This document shows, one piece after another, positions 1 to 12,407 of a DNA stretch of 64,000 nt. Location of the stretch: the NCBI GenBank assembly GCA_039654915.1, contig CM077593.1, forward strand, positions 80,580,501 to 80,644,500, given 5' to 3'. The DNA is from Aquilaria yunnanensis (taxonomy: Eukaryota; Streptophyta; Magnoliopsida; Malvales; Thymelaeaceae). How positions within the stretch are numbered: position 1 is the stretch's first letter; each line of letters begins with the position of its first letter. The position numbers were made by a program, and so were the translations under genes. A model generated the notes under the pieces. The model had not been told where the DNA came from. It saw nothing but the letters and a program-made list of their open reading frames with translations, and ran no database searches.

Positions 1-1725
1 AACTAAACTTGGACTTTAAAAATAGCCTCAAGTGCAAAACAGGTTGGCCATGCAAAGTCATTACATGCACTTCATAAACCCATGTAATACATTTGTTCTT
101 GAAGAACCCTAGGCTTAGGGCACCAAAGCACGACAGTTTGGAGTCACCAACTTTACAAACTCAACAAGTTGGATTCAAAACCACATGGAACCATACCCTT
201 GACAAACCATATACACATTACAAGATCTAGAGCTTAGAAGTTCATCTGCCAAAACTAAGTTATTTACATATGCATGCATGCCTTATGTGGCCTCCAAGCC
301 CAAAAGTCCAAGCCTTTTTAACGTCCCTGCTCCACTAATTCCCCATAGTAGCAGCCATAACTCAAAGGTAATACCATCTAAGTTAGAAACTACACAATTA
401 AGCAACACAAAACCACATTAGCAAATATGAACATGAACATGACTATTTACCTGCACCAAAATTACTAAGTTTCCTTTAGCAGATGCTCTGAGCCATTATT
501 GTTCAAGCTCTGTAAAGGTAAACAATGAGGGGGTGAGTTCAAATAACCCAGTAAGAATCATAATGCATAAATGCACACAAAAATCATACACACACCACTA
601 AGCTAAAGTTCCTTGTATTGTACAATCTTTGTACCCGAAACAAACTAAGAGCATACTAGAAGATTATTAAGTAAAATGCCATTCTACAGGCTTTATAGCT
701 CCCTAATCTTCTTAACCAAGGATCTACAATAAGAGCTCACCCTGTTTAAGTCAATCAATCAAGCATACAAGGAAAACAAGCTACTAGTCCCCTATTCAAG
801 AGCTAAGGTCAATTTTCCCATGGAAATCACTTAGTCCCATTGATTTTTCAACTAGTTCCAAAGGTTAAACCTTCCAAAACACTAAGATTGATAATATGCT
901 AAAGAAATTTGTGTGGCCTTACCAAAATTCCCTTAGAAATGAAGCTCAATAACCTAAGGAGAATGAACCTCGCTTGCCCGAAAAGAAAACCTTAATGCAT
1001 GTGAATTTCCAAGCTTAAATTGAGGTTTCTGGTTGTTTTTCTCACTAGAACCATTCTCTAACTCAAAAATCAAGTGGTTTCTCCAGCAACCTCTACTTAT
1101 AAGCTTGAAACATTTGGACTAAACTAAGTTATAGGTTAGGGATGATAGTAGGGTTCTATCTCTCTGATCTTTCCTTCAACTATTTAAATTATGTTACTTA
1201 ATCCCTTGAACTAGTTCCGTGCTTTATACAAGTCAAGGTTATTACTAACAATAGAATTTTTCATTGATATGCAACAAATCAATTATATTTCTTCTCAGTT
1301 CAAGCCATAAGCTCTTCAATTTAATCCAATTAAGGAAGTAACTAATGAAACTAATACCCCAAGCCCTACTTAACTATTTCAATCTAGTCCCCCGATTTCA
1401 AACAGAATACAAACATAGCCTCAACAATTGTATTTAACACGAAACTCATGTACTAATATGTATGAACACTTATGCAAATATACATAAACACTCCCACATA
1501 AACATAAGTACCTCTAGCAATAAGAAAAAAGCACACTCATGCATAAACAAAGACTTTACAAAACACAAGTAATTTTCATTACTTTCTAATTACCTGTATG
1601 ATTAGGAAAAGGGTTACATTCCTTCCCCCTCGCCTTCTCTCAATAGTTTAGAAGGCAAAATGTCATATGTTTTATATAGTTCATTTGTTCTTACATTTAT
1701 CATTACAAGAATGCAAGCTATTTAC
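1..1725. other. Intergenic DNA, no gene recognised
   Basis: AT-rich non-coding sequence. No open frame of note on either strand and no recognisable protein motif, RNA gene or tandem array. It probably consists of old repeat-derived DNA, but I cannot assign it to a family. Confidence 0.6.
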
Positions 1726-1729
1726 AATG

Positions 1730-4700
1730 GCAAAATTGTAGGAAAATCATAGTTATTACAAATTTTCCATGAAATAATTTTCTGTTAAAAATCATAGAAA
1801 ATATCGTAGTCACAAAAAAAAATCATCACAAAAATCATCATACAAATTGCGATGATTATCCATGATTTTATCATTATGATGATTTTGCCTCAGTTGCCTA
1901 TGCGACAATTAATATCAACATAGCCTACACAGAATATAATCATTGTAGAATGTGATGATTTAAACTGTTGTAACAGGTCCAATCATTCTGACATGGTACA
2001 TCATTTTTCATTTTTTTAAAATGATTGCAATGTATTTTTTGAATTATTATATTATATTAATTATTAATACATATTAAGTTAAAGAATTAAAAATATAAAT
2101 GTGAAATAAAAATAAAATATTATTAATTTAAATGTCAATTTATATACAAAAATGTGTCTCATAAATACAAAATTAAGGAAAAAACCTAAAACCCTAATCC
2201 GTGGCCTCACTATTGTGGAGAAGTCTGCCCACCTTCCTAAGCACTCCCATCCTCATCTCTAACGATGGCTAAGGATCCAGTCCTTCATACAAGTGGAAGG
2301 ATTGGATCGTGCGTGTAGGGTTGTAATATTCGCCCTCAGCTGAGCAATCTCAATTGACTAGACATCAATGCATGGCTACAAATATAAGTCGATTAGCTTC
2401 AGAAATTTGTTTAATTCATAAAAATAGTAATTAAGAAGTTGAAAATAAAATTACCCATTGTTATTGAAAGGTGTTAGGATCCACAAGGTAAGGGGGAAGA
2501 CCTGGGAGAGGACCCTTTGTTAATAGGCCATGAACCTTGCTTCAAGGCTTTTCATCAAATTGGGGATGATCTTCAAGATTGGGGTACTTTTGATTGACCT
2601 TGTCCATGTATGTATCCCACAATCAAATAAATTTAATTAGAGTTTAAAAAATAAGATGTTGGCTGGCGTACAGACCAACTAGAATGAGAAAGGAGAAATC
2701 ATTACCTTGAGTTGACGCACGACTAGATTGTTTGGCTAACCAAGCTTCTTTTGTGTGTGCATTTTAGTTCACCATTCATTAAACATATCCACCACGTTCT
2801 TTTGTGTACAAAAGTTTATAGTGAATTATATAATTATTGTTATTTAAATGTATAGCTAAAGAGTGTCTTAGCATCTTGACTTTGTGCATTTCACTAGGAA
2901 TTGAGCCATTATGTGCTGTGGGATAGTCCAATGTGTCTATTACATTCTTGACATTCTTCCAAGTCTCTTTCTGCCAGTGATCGTAATCTTTCACAATAAG
3001 TAGGTGTCATGCGGCTGAAGTAGTTTGTAATTAGGTTTTGACTAAACCTCAAAACCTGGTCTATTGCATTCTTCTTCCAATATTAGACTCAGTTATGAAT
3101 GGTGCTCGAGTTGTAGTAAAAAAAAAAAGTGGCAGATCTCAAGGAAATCCCAAGTGTCCCATATATAGTACTCTTGAAATATTGCAAGTTAATTAAAAAT
3201 TATTGAGAATGACAATGTGAAATTGATGTGTCAAAATTAAATAAAAATTAAAAAAGTTATTTTTAGTCGGGTGACATGCTCCTTGCATATGTCATGTAGC
3301 ACTGCCATCTATACAGGCCAAGATCCGTTCAATAGCTTCTAGTAAAGGGAAGTTATGGTCTATCGTACGAACTTATCTACTAAAGTATTGCAATACAAGG
3401 AAAAATTATTTATTACTTCAAAGGAATTTCAATTAAAAAAACATTGAAAATATGGTATACTTACTCGCATAGGTCGAGTAAGTCAACCTGTCTAAGACTC
3501 TAAGTCCCCACATTTGGCTTCTAGGGGCTAGTGAGCCATTAGGAGTCTACTCATTGATGGAGGATGACCCGATGGATGTCTTCTGCTTAAGCCCCTAAGC
3601 AGTCATCTACTATCCCGGTTGTAGCTCAAATATCTAGCCTAGGTCACATTAGTTGTCATAGGGCTGTCTATACTGTGGTGTATCGTCCAAGAAGTCTACA
3701 ACTGGATGGCAATGGCCCTGCATATCCGCAAATGGCTATGATGATAAAGAAATGGCACCCCAAAAAAGTGTTGAGTTTAAGGGTCTTATGTTGGGGTGGG
3801 TGGTCATTGAGTAGGCGTACTTGTGAAGTGGAGGAACCTATCATAGTCATTGGCGGATTAGATGTCCGGGCACGTGCCAAGTAACCACTAGGCCAAGGAC
3901 GACATGGATCCTGATTAGGGTCAAGTGTGCCCCTACTTGACCTAGAGTACCTACTTTTGTTGTGCCTCATCCTAAATTTTGTAAATCTTACAGGAAAGAT
4001 CAATTTAATAAGTTTCATGTCAATTAAGTCCTTAAAGATTTCATAGAGCATTTTTTTATTTTTGCTCAAAAACCTTAAAATTTGTCAATCAAGTCTTTAA
4101 AATTTTAATTACTTACAATTTTATCCTTTATTTTTTTATTTCTATCAATTAAGCCCCTAATTTCAAATTACTTACAGCTTTATACTTTACTTTTGTATTT
4201 TTCCAATTAAGTCCTTAATTAAATTGCCTACAATTTTATCCTCTAATTTTGTATTTTTCAATTAAGTCCTTGATTTCTTTTACCTACAATTATCCTCTAA
4301 TTTTGTATTATCTCCAATTAAGTCCATACTTTGAATTCCCAACGCATAATCACATAGTTTAGTGCATAAACAACAAGATAAACTTAGAAACACATGAACT
4401 TAAAATTTATCACATGCGTGTTACTAAAACTTAACAATTTACCTCCTTAAATATTAATACTAGTGCACAAACAACAAACTAAACTTAGAAACTAAGCAAT
4501 TAGCAGTTCCACTTCATCGAACAATCATCTATACACTTTGATGTCACTAACAAAAAACAAATTATGAACAAAAATTAAAATAAAAGAGAGAATTTGGGTA
4601 TCTTTAAGGAACCCAGTGGAGAAAAATGGCGAAATTCTCAATTCTCCCAAAAGACCACAAAGGAAGGGCTAAAAATCAGCAACTTAGAAATTGCAATACA

Positions 4701-5072
4701 TTGGGGAGGAGAGGAGAGCCTGAGGGAGTAAAGGTTTTGTGGACTTGAAGGAATGCAAAGAAGTTTCTCATGTATGAAAGTTATTTTGACCATTGCGACA
4801 ATTACTATGATTTAAATTGCCGTAGCTTTGTTGTGATGATTCTACCATAATTTTTTTTGAAATCGCCACAAAATTATCACTTCATTTATGATGATTTAAA
4901 AATTGTCACGAAGGTTGCTTAGGAAACTACCACACCTCACGACGATATTACTAGGTTCTTTTACAAATAATGATGATTCTGGCATATGTTCTTTCTAATG
5001 AAAATCAACAAATATTCTGCATGAAATTTGCCTTAATTCTCAAATTTTGTTACAATTTTCCTACAACATTCA
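1730..5072. mobile_element. Probable degraded DNA transposon (CACTA-like, tentative)
   Basis: The left end carries TTGTAGGAAAAT (from about 1737) and the right end carries the inverted counterpart ATTTTCCTACAA (to about 5065). Inward of each end lie clustered subterminal motifs: AATCATCA/TGATGATT at about 1790-1990 and again at about 4790-4985. Terminal inverted repeats with dense subterminal repeats are typical of CACTA elements, but the canonical CACTA/TAGTG termini are not visible. The interior has only broken reading frames, for example 2779-2994 on the minus strand, which I do not recognise. The boundaries and the superfamily are inference. Confidence 0.4.
4080..4335. repeat. Tandem repeat, roughly 55-62-bp unit, 4-5 copies
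   Basis: The unit reads approximately CAATTAAGTCCTTAATTT, then TACCTACAATTTTATCC, then TCTAATTTTGTATTTTT, and recurs imperfectly four to five times. It lies inside the putative transposon near its right end, so it is probably part of that element. Confidence 0.7.
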
Positions 5073-5395
5073 ACCCTAGTTCATGTCAGTGACTAAACTG
5101 AAAGATTTCTAAAATTTTTGGTTAAAATGTAAAATTTTGGAAAGTTTAGGTACCTATGTTGTAATTATTATGAGTGACCTAAATGTTTTTTTTTTTAAAT
5201 TTAAGGTCCTTAGTTTACAAAATTTAAAGGCTTTGGGAGCAATCTTGTAATTTTGATAATTAATTATTAATATCATTAAAGTTACTAAATATGGATATTT
5301 CTAGTTTTGGAAAAATATAGATACGGGAGTTACTAAATATGAAACTTACTTCTTTTGGAAATTTCTACATATGAGACTTAATAAAATGAAGGTTA

Positions 5396-5545
5396 GTGCT
5401 TAAAATTTAGGGTTAGGGTTAGTTTTTAAGGTTACTTTAGTATTTAGGGTTTAGGATTAGGGTTAGTGTTTAAGGTTAAGGGTTGGGATTGATGTTTAGG
5501 GCTTGGGTTTAGGGTCTAGGGTAAGGGTTAGTGTTTAGGGTTATG
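5396..5545 (+). repeat. Degenerate telomere-like (TTTAGGG/TTAGGG) stretch
   Basis: Repeated GGGTTAGGGTTAG, TTTAGGGTTTAGG and GGGTTTAGGG motifs are mixed with GTTTAAGG and GGGTTGGG variants over about 150 bp. The plant telomere unit is TTTAGGG. The disorder indicates an old interstitial telomeric-like sequence rather than an active chromosome end. Confidence 0.6.
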
Positions 5546-6948
5546 GAAGTCTCCAAAAAAGTATGGAGTTTTAAATATGGAAGCTACCCAACATGATAAG
5601 CTTTCTAAATATGGAAATATCCAAAAAGTATGGAATTTCTAAATATGAAAGCTTTGAAATTTCAAGATTTTCTTAAATATGAAAGGTATTGAAAAAGATA
5701 AGTTATGTAGATGGTAAAGAATACAATTACTTCAATCATGCCCCATCATCTTTCGAATCACCACCAAGTGACGAAGCTTCATCCTCAGAGTTGTCTTCCT
5801 CAGGCTATACAAGCTAGATGGCTAGATCAACATCATTAACAATTGATGGATAACATGAGACGCCAACAAGTATAATGATCAAATTATGAGTCAGTGCATT
5901 AGTTGTGATTGGTGGTATGAGATGTGCAATTTCTTCTTAAAATGGTTCATTGTTCACCTTTGATGTTGATACATGGTCAGCCAAAGTATCAACATGCTCA
6001 TATGGTTCGTTAGATAAGATAAATAGGTAATTAATGAAGGCTTGTGGCTTCATCTTCTCAACAGGCCATTACTGTTAGAGGCTCATGTTCGCATATTGGC
6101 AATAGTATACTTGTTTAGCCTACATCATAAAGATAAAAGGCTCAAGTGGCAATAATCATGACTTTCATTTAACGTCGACTACTTTGGATTTGGTATAAGT
6201 CTGAATACCTTGTTCTGAAGTTGCATTAGATATAGGTATGACGAAAATGCCCTGGGTATTAGTGGTGTGGAAGCAAAGGATTACTCACAGAGCAGGAGAG
6301 CCGTGTTGGGATGGGATAGGGGCTTTTGAAGTGGAAGCAGAAGCTACTTTGTGTTGGAGTGAAAAAAAAAAAAAGAGCAGGGAGCACCTGTGATTTGTGT
6401 TGCAACACACGGTACAGACATGTGCCTAGTGGGACCTACCCAGCCACCTTTTGGGAGATCACGACCCCTTTCCTCTATTCAAATGTTTCTTGATCAAGAA
6501 TCAGAAATGGACAAAAATCTGTTCAAACATCAAACCCTAAACCCACACCTCTATTCACTCTCTTGCTAATCGACCCTTAACTACTGCAAATTTGAGTTGA
6601 GGTTTCTAATCTGTCCAAATGAGATGCTAAATGGCTTCCCATCCCCAAATTCTTCCTGCCAAATGCTACATAAGATGCCACATAAACATTCCGTCACAAC
6701 TTAATATTCTTAGATAACGTTAGGATGTAATTGCAACACTTTAATAAGTTTCAGTACAAATGGCGTAATGTTCTGTACTTTAATAATGGATCCGTAACAT
6801 GACCATTACTTTAAGGACGACGGGTGCCTTTTGCCCCTACAGAATACAAATAAGCACCAGTTAAAAAGCTGGTGCCTCGCAGCCTCTGGGACGAGGATAT
6901 GAAGTACCAGAAGAAGGAACTAGCGATCGGATGGTAGGAGAGTAGAAA
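5546..6948. other. Intergenic / upstream region of the PHD gene
   Basis: Begins with short imperfect repeats around AAATATGGAA (about 5290-5690). The rest is unique-looking sequence with no coding potential I can support. The last 150-200 bp should contain the promoter and 5' leader of the PHD/Plus-3 gene; an in-frame TAG six bases before ATG 6949 supports that start. No clear TATA box was picked out. Confidence 0.5.
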
Positions 6949-9900
6949 ATGAAGCGGAAGCGGGCGCGGAAATTAAGTGCGAAAGAAGAGCCTGACTCTG
7001 AGGACTGGTGTTTTGTGTGCAAAGAGGGGGGGCAGCTGCTTCTCTGTGATTTCCAGTGAGTGCTATATTCTTCAAAATTATTTTTTCGTTATTTTTATGT
7101 TAATATATCATTTAGCTTTGAAAACAGTGTTTTGGGTTCCCACTAATTTCTTAGTTCCAAGGTCCGTCCTCCATTTTGGGTTGCCCATTATTTTATGTTG
7201 TCCCTGTTCTTGAGTTTTGCAATAATATACGTTGGCAAAGCGCACCTCTACCTCTCTCCCTGGCTCTCTAAAACGGGGAATTTACGGAAAAAGTGGCATT
7301 ATTTTGTTAGGTTGATTGTTCACAGTTGGTTAATTAATTGTTTTAGTTCAAAGACTGCCCCTTTCATTGCATCGCAGCCAACCCTCTTGCAAAAAACCCT
7401 TTTTTACCATCAAGCAGGAGCTTTTCTTTTCTTATGGCTTCTAATTATCCTGAGCATTTATCAATAGAACAAATTTGCAGTGAATTTTAAGAGGGGTTTC
7501 TGTTCCATTGAGAACTGGCATGAAGTTCTGTTTTTCTAGTTCACTCTCTATTCAAGAGCAAGCTACTTTAGTTAAGTACAGTAACATTTTTCTCAGAACT
7601 GGAAAATGCTTTGATGTTCCTCATCCTCTGAAATTGTTCGTCATTTTTAGGGCCATAATGCAGATTGTCTGTACATTTATGTATAAATGTGCTGGATATG
7701 CTTTCATACATGCCTGAACATATTCTTTTTTGAATTTTCTGTAATTCGCGTGTGAGCTGATTTCAGGGATTGCGCGAAATCTTATCATCCCAAGTGTGTT
7801 GGGATGAAAAATTCAAGCTTGAAGACCTTGAAAACATGGATCTGCAGTAAGCTTCTCATTATGCACCTGTTGATACTTCATAAACAAGCTCGTTATTTTG
7901 TCAAAAAAATCTCTTGTAACATATATCCATGGTATGTTAGGACTTGGTATCTGATACTAAATAAGAAAAGGGTGAAGCATAAAGATTCCAGCTGAAATAT
8001 GAATTATCTGACACTGCAATGGAATCTATGATTTTTATCTGACCAGTTTTATTCCCACTGATTAGTTCATGCTGTTATTTAATTCTTTAAATAGAACAGC
8101 ATGCTTTTGTCAGACTAGGAATTGCTGCAGCAATTCTATATCTCTTTTCTTATATCAATTTTAATTGTGTGTAGTACTGCTTCTAGACATGTTTTAATTG
8201 AGTGGTTGAAAGAAATCTCAGAAAACAATATTATTTTCATTAGCTAATCCCTTATTTCTGCTCATCCAGCTAGCTCAGTAATTGTTTATCACAGGCAGGC
8301 ACTCATGCTCAGGTTGTGACACTCTTCCCAAGTTTTATTGTCTTTCTTGCCCCATAGCTACATGTGAACTTTGCATGAGCAGTATGGAGTTTTTGCCTGT
8401 TAAAGGTGAAAAAGGGTTGTGCAGAGATTGTTTGGAGCTTGCACTTCGCATTGAGGATTATCCAGAACCCGACCTTGATATGGTATATCTACTGTCTTAG
8501 ACAATTGCTATTAATTTTTCTACCAACTGTGGTTTCAAGAAATATCATGTCTATACCGTAACAATATGCTTGTATGCTTGTGCTCATTAAGCTTGCTCGT
8601 GCTTTTGTAATGGAAGTATTATTGAAGTCATAGCACACCTTATATTAATTATGATCTGCCCCCTGCCCGCCCCTGTTTCTTGCTCACGCACACACACACA
8701 TGCAAAGACGGTAAATGCGTGCATGTTTATCAGATTTTCATTTGAGGAACATGTACTATGTTTCTGCTGTTTTGTAGATCACAGTAGATCTCAAATATGA
8801 AGACTTGTTTGAACAGTACTTTAAGGTCATAATGGACAAAGAAGGCTTGACGTATGATGACTTTCATCAAGCCAAGCTGAGGAGTGAGAAAGTTGATGGC
8901 AGTTCCAATTCAGTCGAGATTCTTGATGCTGTGCAAGATGCTGAACAAGTCGTTGCTAAAGGTAAGCAGAAACAATCTAGAAAATCAGAAGTTGAGGTTG
9001 AAATAAGTGAATCAGGGGAAGGAAGTGATTTAATTTTTGTTTCTGTACAAGATGCTGAGCCAGTCATTGCCAAAGGTGAGCACAAGCGATCTAAAAAATC
9101 AAAAGTTGAGGTTGGAACACGTGAATCTGGGCAAGGAGGTGAATTAGGTTTTGATGCTGTGCAAGATGCTGAGTCAGTTGTTTCAGTTGCTGAGAACCAA
9201 CAATTGAGAAAATCTGGAGTTCAGGTTCAAACAAGTGAGTACGTGAAAGGCAATGCATTACATTTCATAGATTCCAAGAAGCAGGGAGGATCTACATCAG
9301 GTGAAGAATTCTTGGAGACACAGTTGGATTCTCAAGTCCCGAAAAGCATATTTGCCTCCACAGGGATAAACAATATCAAACTTGTCTACTTAAAGAGAAC
9401 CTTAGTGGAAAAGCTAGTGGCAGAAACTCAAGATTTTGAAGAAAAACTAGTGGGATGTTTTGTGGGAGTTAGAAAGGAGTCTGAGAAGGGCACTAGAAAG
9501 AGGTCCTATGAGGTCCTTCCAATTACAGGTGATTCTTAGCTGTACTTCAACCATATCTTTCAATGAGAAGATGCTTATCTTGTGTGCAAGTCTAATTCTT
9601 ACTGTACTAAAATTGAATGTTGGAATTTTCTTTTGATTGAAATTTTTGTTTTATTTCTTGTCCTCTTTTCAAAGTCAGTTGGGGTTTTCGCTAGTTTTAT
9701 TTATTCCTTGTGCTTGCAGGCATAAGTATATCAAAGGAGGACAGCAATAGAGCAATTCTCCTGCAGATTTCTTGCGTTCCATCTGATGTTCCTATATCCT
9801 TGCTGTCTGATGATGAGATTACAGAGGTATTTATCAGAAACAAATTTGGGCATAGGAAGCATGAAGACTAATGTAAGCTTTGCAGTAGTTGCTGGAGTTG

Positions 9901-12001
9901 CCGATATAAATGATGAGTTTATTCCAGTTTGCCATGGTTCTAACAGTACTATAAGCAGGAATTCCATGTTTGCCTAGGGTTCGGGCCATTTCGTGAGCTG
10001 AAATCTTGTCAACTGATTTACTGCTTACATTTTATAACTTCCTACGTTCACAAGATCTGTTTGTGGAACAGTGATTAGGAAAAGGTTTATGTCTTTTACT
10101 TCTCTGAGACGGTGTTAAGGCATTTGGTAATCAAATTTAAACCAACTAATATTTCTCATTTGTTTGCTATCTCAGTTGCTTACTGTTGGGGTTGCTTGAA
10201 TTTCATCGTTCTCCTTAACTCTTCTGCTTCTGCAACATTTGGAGTTTTTAAATAACTTATAGAATTTCATTACTTAATTGGACCTTGTGTAATATTTTTT
10301 CCTTTGCTGTACTGTGCAAGTATCTGTTCTTCCCCCTACCTTCTCTAAGCATTGAAAATCATGCCCAGTATATTTTGTTAGTAATTATGAGTTGGTTACC
10401 TTAATGTAATGTTATGAATGGAGCTAAATGTGTCATGTTCGAATGGAGTATGGCTTTTCATTACAAACCTTCACTGCCTGAATTATTTTTTCATTTGGTG
10501 GCTTTATTGACAGGAACAGTGTTTAGATTTGCAAAAGAAAGTGAAAGATGGGCTGATAAGAAAGCTTACGATCGTAAGTACCTCTTTTTGTTAGTATATA
10601 AGTGTTTCCTTTTGCAAACAGATGGGACGCTGATCAGTTACATATTTGTAAGACTGCTAATTACCCGGCTGCTAATAACGTGCTATAGGATTGTTGAGGT
10701 TATGTTCCAAGATATAAATGCTCTGAAATGGAGCAAATATATGAGTAGAGTGGACAAAGTACACATTGTAGATAGATATCAGGGTTTTTATTTGAAATTT
10801 TCTAGTAGTAGACAACTGCTTTCCGGTGAAAGTAGATTTGGGACCCCATTTCCATTCACCTAAAGTTTTGTTACTTGCAGATGATAGTAAACCTTTTTAA
10901 AGCCATTACTGCAGCATTTTCGGTTGCCTTTTTGTGTAGTGATTACCATTTTGGTTTGTCCTTCTTCGATATTTCTGATAGACTGATATCACAGTCAACT
11001 ACTATGAATCTCCAACTCTAAGTAACTTCTGGCAGATGGGTTATCCACCTTTGTTGAAACATGAATTGACTGACCAAAAGTTTATTCTGACTGGTAGGAG
11101 GAACTCGAGCAGAAGGCTAGAAGTGTACATGAAGATTTAACAAAACATGTATGTGTTTTATATAGATCTGGACTTTGGTGCAGATATTGAAATCTTGAAT
11201 TAGTTTCTGTTTTTTCTTCTGTGTTTGTTACCATCTCTGCAGTTTGAAATGTCAAGGTTCTATTTGACATGCATTTCCTAGATTAGATGGTTTGATGTAC
11301 ATAAATAGCATTTTATGCAAGGACATGTCTGCTAGAATGCATCAATTGTCTCATTGCTAGGTCAGAAAGGTAGAATGGGAAGAAAGAGGGAAACCAAGGT
11401 TGCAATAAGGATCTATTTTTAATCTGTATTAAGATGTAAATGCTGCTGCATTTCTTTGTGGTCATGTGATGTCTTGTTTTTGTTTTGTTTGTTTTTTGTT
11501 TGTTTTTTTGTTTTCCCCAATTTTTAATGATCATTGACCTCACAGACAAAAACTTGGTATCGTTTTCTCATTTGTTCGCTTTACATTTTTGGCAGTGGGT
11601 TGAATCAGAGCTAGCCAGATTACAGAAGCTTATTGACTTCACCAATGAGAAAGGTCGTAGAGCAACATATCCTTCCCGCTTCTAAGATTCGTTTTCCTGT
11701 TTTTTTTTTTCTTTACTGCTGTCCAACTGCTCTTCAGAGCTTTCTGGGTCTGCTTTTTCTTGAACTTGTGGAAACTTTCTGCTCAAAACTTGTTCTTTTA
11801 AGTAAAGAAAACCAAAACACGACATGCAGATGATAGATGAGCTGCTCTTTCTATGATTTCATGAGTTCAGAATTTCACCTTAACCAGCTTCACCTTAGCA
11901 CATTAGAGCATTATCTAGATGAACGATCAGCACTGATGAAGCCCCATTTTCAGCAGCATCTGCTAAGTAAGTTGCCAAGGGTCACTGCAGAGGAGATCTG
12001 A
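6949..12001 (+). CDS. PHD finger / Plus-3 domain protein lacking SWIB
   Basis: Nine exons can be built: 6949-7055, 7767-7846, 8295-8482, 8778-9528, 9720-9826, 10514-10573, 11098-11148, 11596-11653 (or 11656) and 11871-12001, giving about 510 residues. The N-terminus is basic (MKRKRARK), then comes a PHD finger: [35 protein letters not shown] and further Cys pairs. Residues 177-290 are three 38-residue repeats starting VQDAE. Residues about 325-467 form a Plus-3 domain ([60 protein letters not shown]), and the protein ends RVTAEEI. Plant relatives (At5g08430/NERD group) usually have PHD-SWIB-Plus-3, often with GYF, and act in chromatin-linked transcription or silencing; Plus-3 is the Rtf1-type module. 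SWIB and GYF are absent here. The last junction is the least certain; reading on without it ends at 11685. Confidence 0.82.
8931..9272 (+). repeat. Coding tandem repeat, 3 x 114 bp (38 aa)
   Basis: Three in-frame units start at 8931, 9045 and 9159, each opening GTNCAAGATGCTGA (VQDAE). They continue with a basic segment ([30 protein letters not shown]) and an acidic/Ser-rich tail. The period is exactly 114 bp, so the frame is kept. They lie in exon 4 of the PHD/Plus-3 gene, where related proteins have the SWIB domain. Confidence 0.9.
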
Positions 12002-12407
12002 ATTTCCCGGGTCGGTTTTTGAATTTTGTCTTGGCGAGGGAAAAGAACAGCTGCAGGCAATATAAAAATGTACAAAATGTGCAACTTGTGGGCTTCGAAA
12101 AATAGTTCGACTTGAAGTTCCTAAAACTCAACGGTGATAGCCCTATTGATGTTTTGGTGTCGCATAAGCACTATGCTGTTAGATATGTATTGGCAGAACT
12201 GAAGTAACCTAACTATAGGGTTTCTGTATATATAAACTGATGTACCTTCTCATCGCTGGCATTAATCTTGAACTGGGTTCGCATCAGTTCAACGTTTTAT
12301 ATTTTACAGGTCTATGATTTATGTCACTATTTATTGTTTGCTTTGATGGAGAAACTTCAGGTACTTAAGGGAGGGAAATCAAAGGCCGGGGATCATCATA
12401 AAATGAC
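12002..12407. other. Short intergenic region between convergent genes
   Basis: About 400 bp between the stop codons of the PHD/Plus-3 gene (+) and the P450 gene (-). It must hold both 3' UTRs and polyadenylation regions, so the transcripts may overlap. Nothing else is seen. Confidence 0.6.

Noticed and set aside
3668..4069. 133-aa minus-strand open frame
   Set aside because: No recognisable domain, lies inside a repeat-rich element and overlaps an opposite frame; likely chance.
5396..5545. Chromosome end
   Set aside because: The telomere motif is scrambled and genes lie on the right side; it is interstitial.
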